Below are positions 61,990 to 64,000 of a DNA stretch of 64,000 nucleotides, one piece after another. Source of the stretch: an uncultured Verrucomicrobia subdivision 3 bacterium (GTDB lineage: Bacteria > Verrucomicrobiota > Verrucomicrobiia > Limisphaerales > UBA11358); NCBI GenBank assembly GCA_903895255.1, contig CAITTG010000097.1, forward strand, positions 1 through 64,000, in the 5' to 3' direction. A program made the translations under genes and the position numbers. Below the pieces are notes generated by a model. It did not search any database. It saw nothing but the letters and a program-made list of their open reading frames with translations, and was not told where the DNA came from. Position 1 is the first letter of the stretch. Each line of letters starts with the position of its first letter.

Positions 61990-63981
61990 TCAAATTGTAT
62001 CGGCACCCGCGAACGAAAGGGCTTGGTCCATCCATAAATCTGAGCGCAACACGGTGTTGCGCTGTTTACGGGCGGAGTTCTGGGCCTTTTTTTGCGCATA
62101 ATCGCAACCCCAGGCTAGGAATCGTTCCTTCCAGGCAGAATCGCGCTGCCAGGCTCCCGCCAAGGTTCGGCGGACCGGTCCGGGCAGGTAACGCTGGATG
62201 AGCTCATCCTCCACACTCACGAATGCCTGGGCACTGCCCGGATCGCCCTGCCGGCCACTGCGACCAAATAATTGGCGGTCGATCCGGCCGGATTCATGAC
62301 GTTCCGAGGCCATCACGTGCAAACCGCCCGCCGCCGCCACGCCGTCACCCAGCTTAATATCCGTGCCGCGCCCGGCCATGTTGGTGGCGATGGTAATGCG
62401 GCCGGGATCGCCGGCCAAAGCGATCGTGCTGGCTTCATCCTTCAGGCGGGCGGCATTCAGCACGCGTGGTTCCAAACCATCCGCCGCGAGCAAGGCGCCC
62501 AGCCGTTCGCTGGCCGCGATGCTGCGGGTGCCGATGAGAATGGGGCGGCCGAGGGCGTGAATGCGCCGGGCTTCCGCCGCAATTGCCTCCCATTTAGCCG
62601 GTTCCGTGGCAAAATAGCGGTCGGGCCAGTGCTGGCGCGCACAGGGACGGTTGGGGGGGATCGTAATGACCGCCAGGCCATAGGATTGCCAGAGTTCCCC
62701 CGCCGCCTCCCGCGCGGTGCCGCTCATGCCGGACAGCTTGTGAAAGCAGCGAAAAAAACGCTGAAAGCTCAGGCGCGCAATGGTTTCCGACGGATCGGAA
62801 ATTTCAATGCCTTCCTTGGCCTCGATGGCTTGGTGCATGCCTGCCTGCCAGGTCCGCTGCGGCATCGGGCGGCCGGTGAATTCATCCACGATGACGACCT
62901 TGCCATTATCTAATATATATTGCTTGTCCCGGTGGAAGAATTCCCGGGCGACCAGCGCTTGAATGACGAGTTCCAGCCGGCGTTCCGGTCCCTGCCACAA
63001 GCCGGGCAATTTCTGGACTTGTTCCACAAGCGTGCCCTGACCCGCTTCCGTCAGCTCCACTTCCTTGTAACGGTGGTTGATCTGGTAATGGACGCCGGGT
63101 TCCAGTGCGCGGACCATCTCACAGGCGAAGCCGGCGGCATTACGGAGGGTCTCGTTCTTGTGGCTGGCGGAAATGATGAGGGGAGTGACCGCTTCGTCGA
63201 TCAGCACGCTGTCGGCTTCGTCCACGATGGCCGTGTGCAGACCCCGAAGCACCAGCGGGCTGCGGGCGGCCGTCTGGGGCTGGAGCAAATGCCGGATGAG
63301 CCGGCGGGTGGGATCCTGAAGCCGACCCAGATGCAGGCGGTCGCGCAGGAAATCCGCCAGCAACTCCTTGCTCGTCACGTAGGTGACATCGCATTCATAG
63401 CCTTTGACCCGTTCCGGCGGCGGCGCGGAGCCAACCACCCGCCCAACCCGGACGCCACAGAAGTGGAAGAAGGTCTCCAGCCAGGTGGCATCGCGTTCCA
63501 CCAGATAATCGTTGACCGTGATCACGTGGCAGGGCCGGCGGGACCAGCCGGCCAGCACGGCGGCGAGTCCGGCGGTCAGTGTTTTCCCCTCGCCGGTGGC
63601 CATCTCGGCGAGCAACCCCCGGTGCAAGGCCAAAGCCCCCATGATTTGGACGGGAAAAGCCCGGAGACCGAGCTGCCGGTCCGCCGCCTCCCGGATGGCC
63701 GCCAGGGCGGGTCCTACGTATGCCGGCACCTGACGCCCACCCCGGCGGAAGTGCTCGCGAAATTCAATCAGCCGCCGCTGGAGCTCGGCATTGGTGAGGT
63801 CCCGGTATTCCCGTTCCAGTTGAATGATGCTTTCCGATTCTTTTAACAGACCAGCAGCGACCGCAGCGCGCGACCGGTAAGCCCCGATGTAACGGTTGAC
63901 CACCGCGTCCAGCCCGGTGAATGGTCGCGTGGGCACCCGGTAATCACTCCGGCGATAGTCCTGCGTGGGGAGGGACCGCAT
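61990..63981 (-). CDS. Short accessory SecA-like preprotein translocase ATPase
   Basis: A 663-residue SecA homologue. Motor domain 1 has Walker A ATGEGKT (Gly130-Thr134) and DEAD at 254-257; VNDYLVERDA, VTYVTSKELLADFLRDR, VDEFTGRPMPQRTWQAGMHQAIEAKEG, KLSGMSGTA, ATNMAGRGTDIKLG and GRIDRQLFGRSGRQGDPG follow in the normal order. Housekeeping SecA has about 250-300 more residues after the VSVEDEL block (here VSVEDELIQRYLPG); this protein stops about 70 residues later, so most of the helical scaffold, the helical wing and the zinc-binding C-tail are missing. It sits 109 bp upstream of the giant gene on the same strand and probably energises its export. The ATG at 63981 is 19 bp from the window end, so an upstream operon member could lie outside. 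Confidence 0.9.
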   Translation of the reverse strand: MRSLPTQDYRRSDYRVPTRPFTGLDAVVNRYIGAYRSRAAVAAGLLKESESIIQLEREYRDLTNAELQRRLIEFREHFRRGGRQVPAYVGPALAAIREAADRQLGLRAFPVQIMGALALHRGLLAEMATGEGKTLTAGLAAVLAGWSRRPCHVITVNDYLVERDATWLETFFHFCGVRVGRVVGSAPPPERVKGYECDVTYVTSKELLADFLRDRLHLGRLQDPTRRLIRHLLQPQTAARSPLVLRGLHTAIVDEADSVLIDEAVTPLIISASHKNETLRNAAGFACEMVRALEPGVHYQINHRYKEVELTEAGQGTLVEQVQKLPGLWQGPERRLELVIQALVAREFFHRDKQYILDNGKVVIVDEFTGRPMPQRTWQAGMHQAIEAKEGIEISDPSETIARLSFQRFFRCFHKLSGMSGTAREAAGELWQSYGLAVITIPPNRPCARQHWPDRYFATEPAKWEAIAAEARRIHALGRPILIGTRSIAASERLGALLAADGLEPRVLNAARLKDEASTIALAGDPGRITIATNMAGRGTDIKLGDGVAAAGGLHVMASERHESGRIDRQLFGRSGRQGDPGSAQAFVSVEDELIQRYLPGPVRRTLAGAWQRDSAWKERFLAWGCDYAQKKAQNSARKQRNTVLRSDLWMDQALSFAGADTI

Positions 63982-64000
63982 AGGCCGTCAAATTTCGTAA

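Noticed and set aside
1-64000. Prophage, insertion sequence or integrated plasmid
   Set aside because: No transposase, integrase, phage structural or replication gene was recognised; the mobile-looking material is limited to short non-coding repeats.

Overview
The window looks like chromosomal DNA of a free-living Verrucomicrobiota bacterium (Pedosphaera/Limisphaerales-like). The grounds are: a prepilin-type protein of the H-X9-DG kind, secreted Gfo/Idh/MocA oxidoreductases with twin-arginine signals, an Agl23-type GT39 protein, an RCC1-repeat secreted protein with the C-terminal module common in that phylum, GC-rich intergenic hairpin repeats, and a giant protein with an N-terminal LEPR-XLL-type motif. 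The assignment comes from gene content only; no rRNA gene is present. The only RNA gene seen is a tRNA-Leu(GAG).

Layout. (1) 1-6.3 kb, plus strand: a surface-polysaccharide locus with four glycosyltransferase-like genes and a SAM-dependent methyltransferase, separated by intergenic DNA rich in dispersed hairpin repeats. (2) 6.3-9.8 kb, minus strand: a prepilin-like protein, a membrane protein and biosynthetic arginine decarboxylase (speA). (3) 9.9-13.4 kb, plus strand: an M50 site-2 protease, a DUF2167 membrane protein, a Nif3-family protein and another GT2. (4) 13.4-21.5 kb, minus strand: a tightly packed series running from a Tat-exported oxidoreductase through an MFS transporter, a DoxX-like protein, a second Tat oxidoreductase, a discoidin-like secreted protein and an Agl23-type GT39 to ApbE. 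A sugar isomerase/epimerase gene is divergent from it at 21.7 kb behind a structured leader. (5) 22.8-28.4 kb: the C-terminal half of a split carbamoyl-phosphate synthase large chain, a secreted beta-rich protein, tRNA-Leu, an RCC1-repeat protein and a small outer-membrane barrel.

(6) 28.4-64 kb, minus strand: the outstanding feature. One uninterrupted reading frame of 33.4 kb encodes an 11,143-residue protein. It starts with TTG, has a LEPR-type N-terminal motif and no Sec signal peptide. In order it holds three copies of a 1.7-2.0 thousand-residue super-repeat (each a run of 'ITPGQ' units followed by 8-9 units of about 138 residues), a less repetitive core, irregular DDTG repeats interrupted by two paralogous helical inserts, a five-fold 20-residue repeat, a 13-fold 101-residue tandem array kept in 303-bp register, and a beta-rich C-terminal domain without an autotransporter barrel. 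Directly upstream is a short SecA-like ATPase (663 residues) lacking the C-terminal third of housekeeping SecA; directly downstream on the same strand is a small outer-membrane barrel. My leading hypothesis is a dedicated accessory-SecA export system for a giant cell-surface fibre. This is inferred from gene order and domain content and is not demonstrated.
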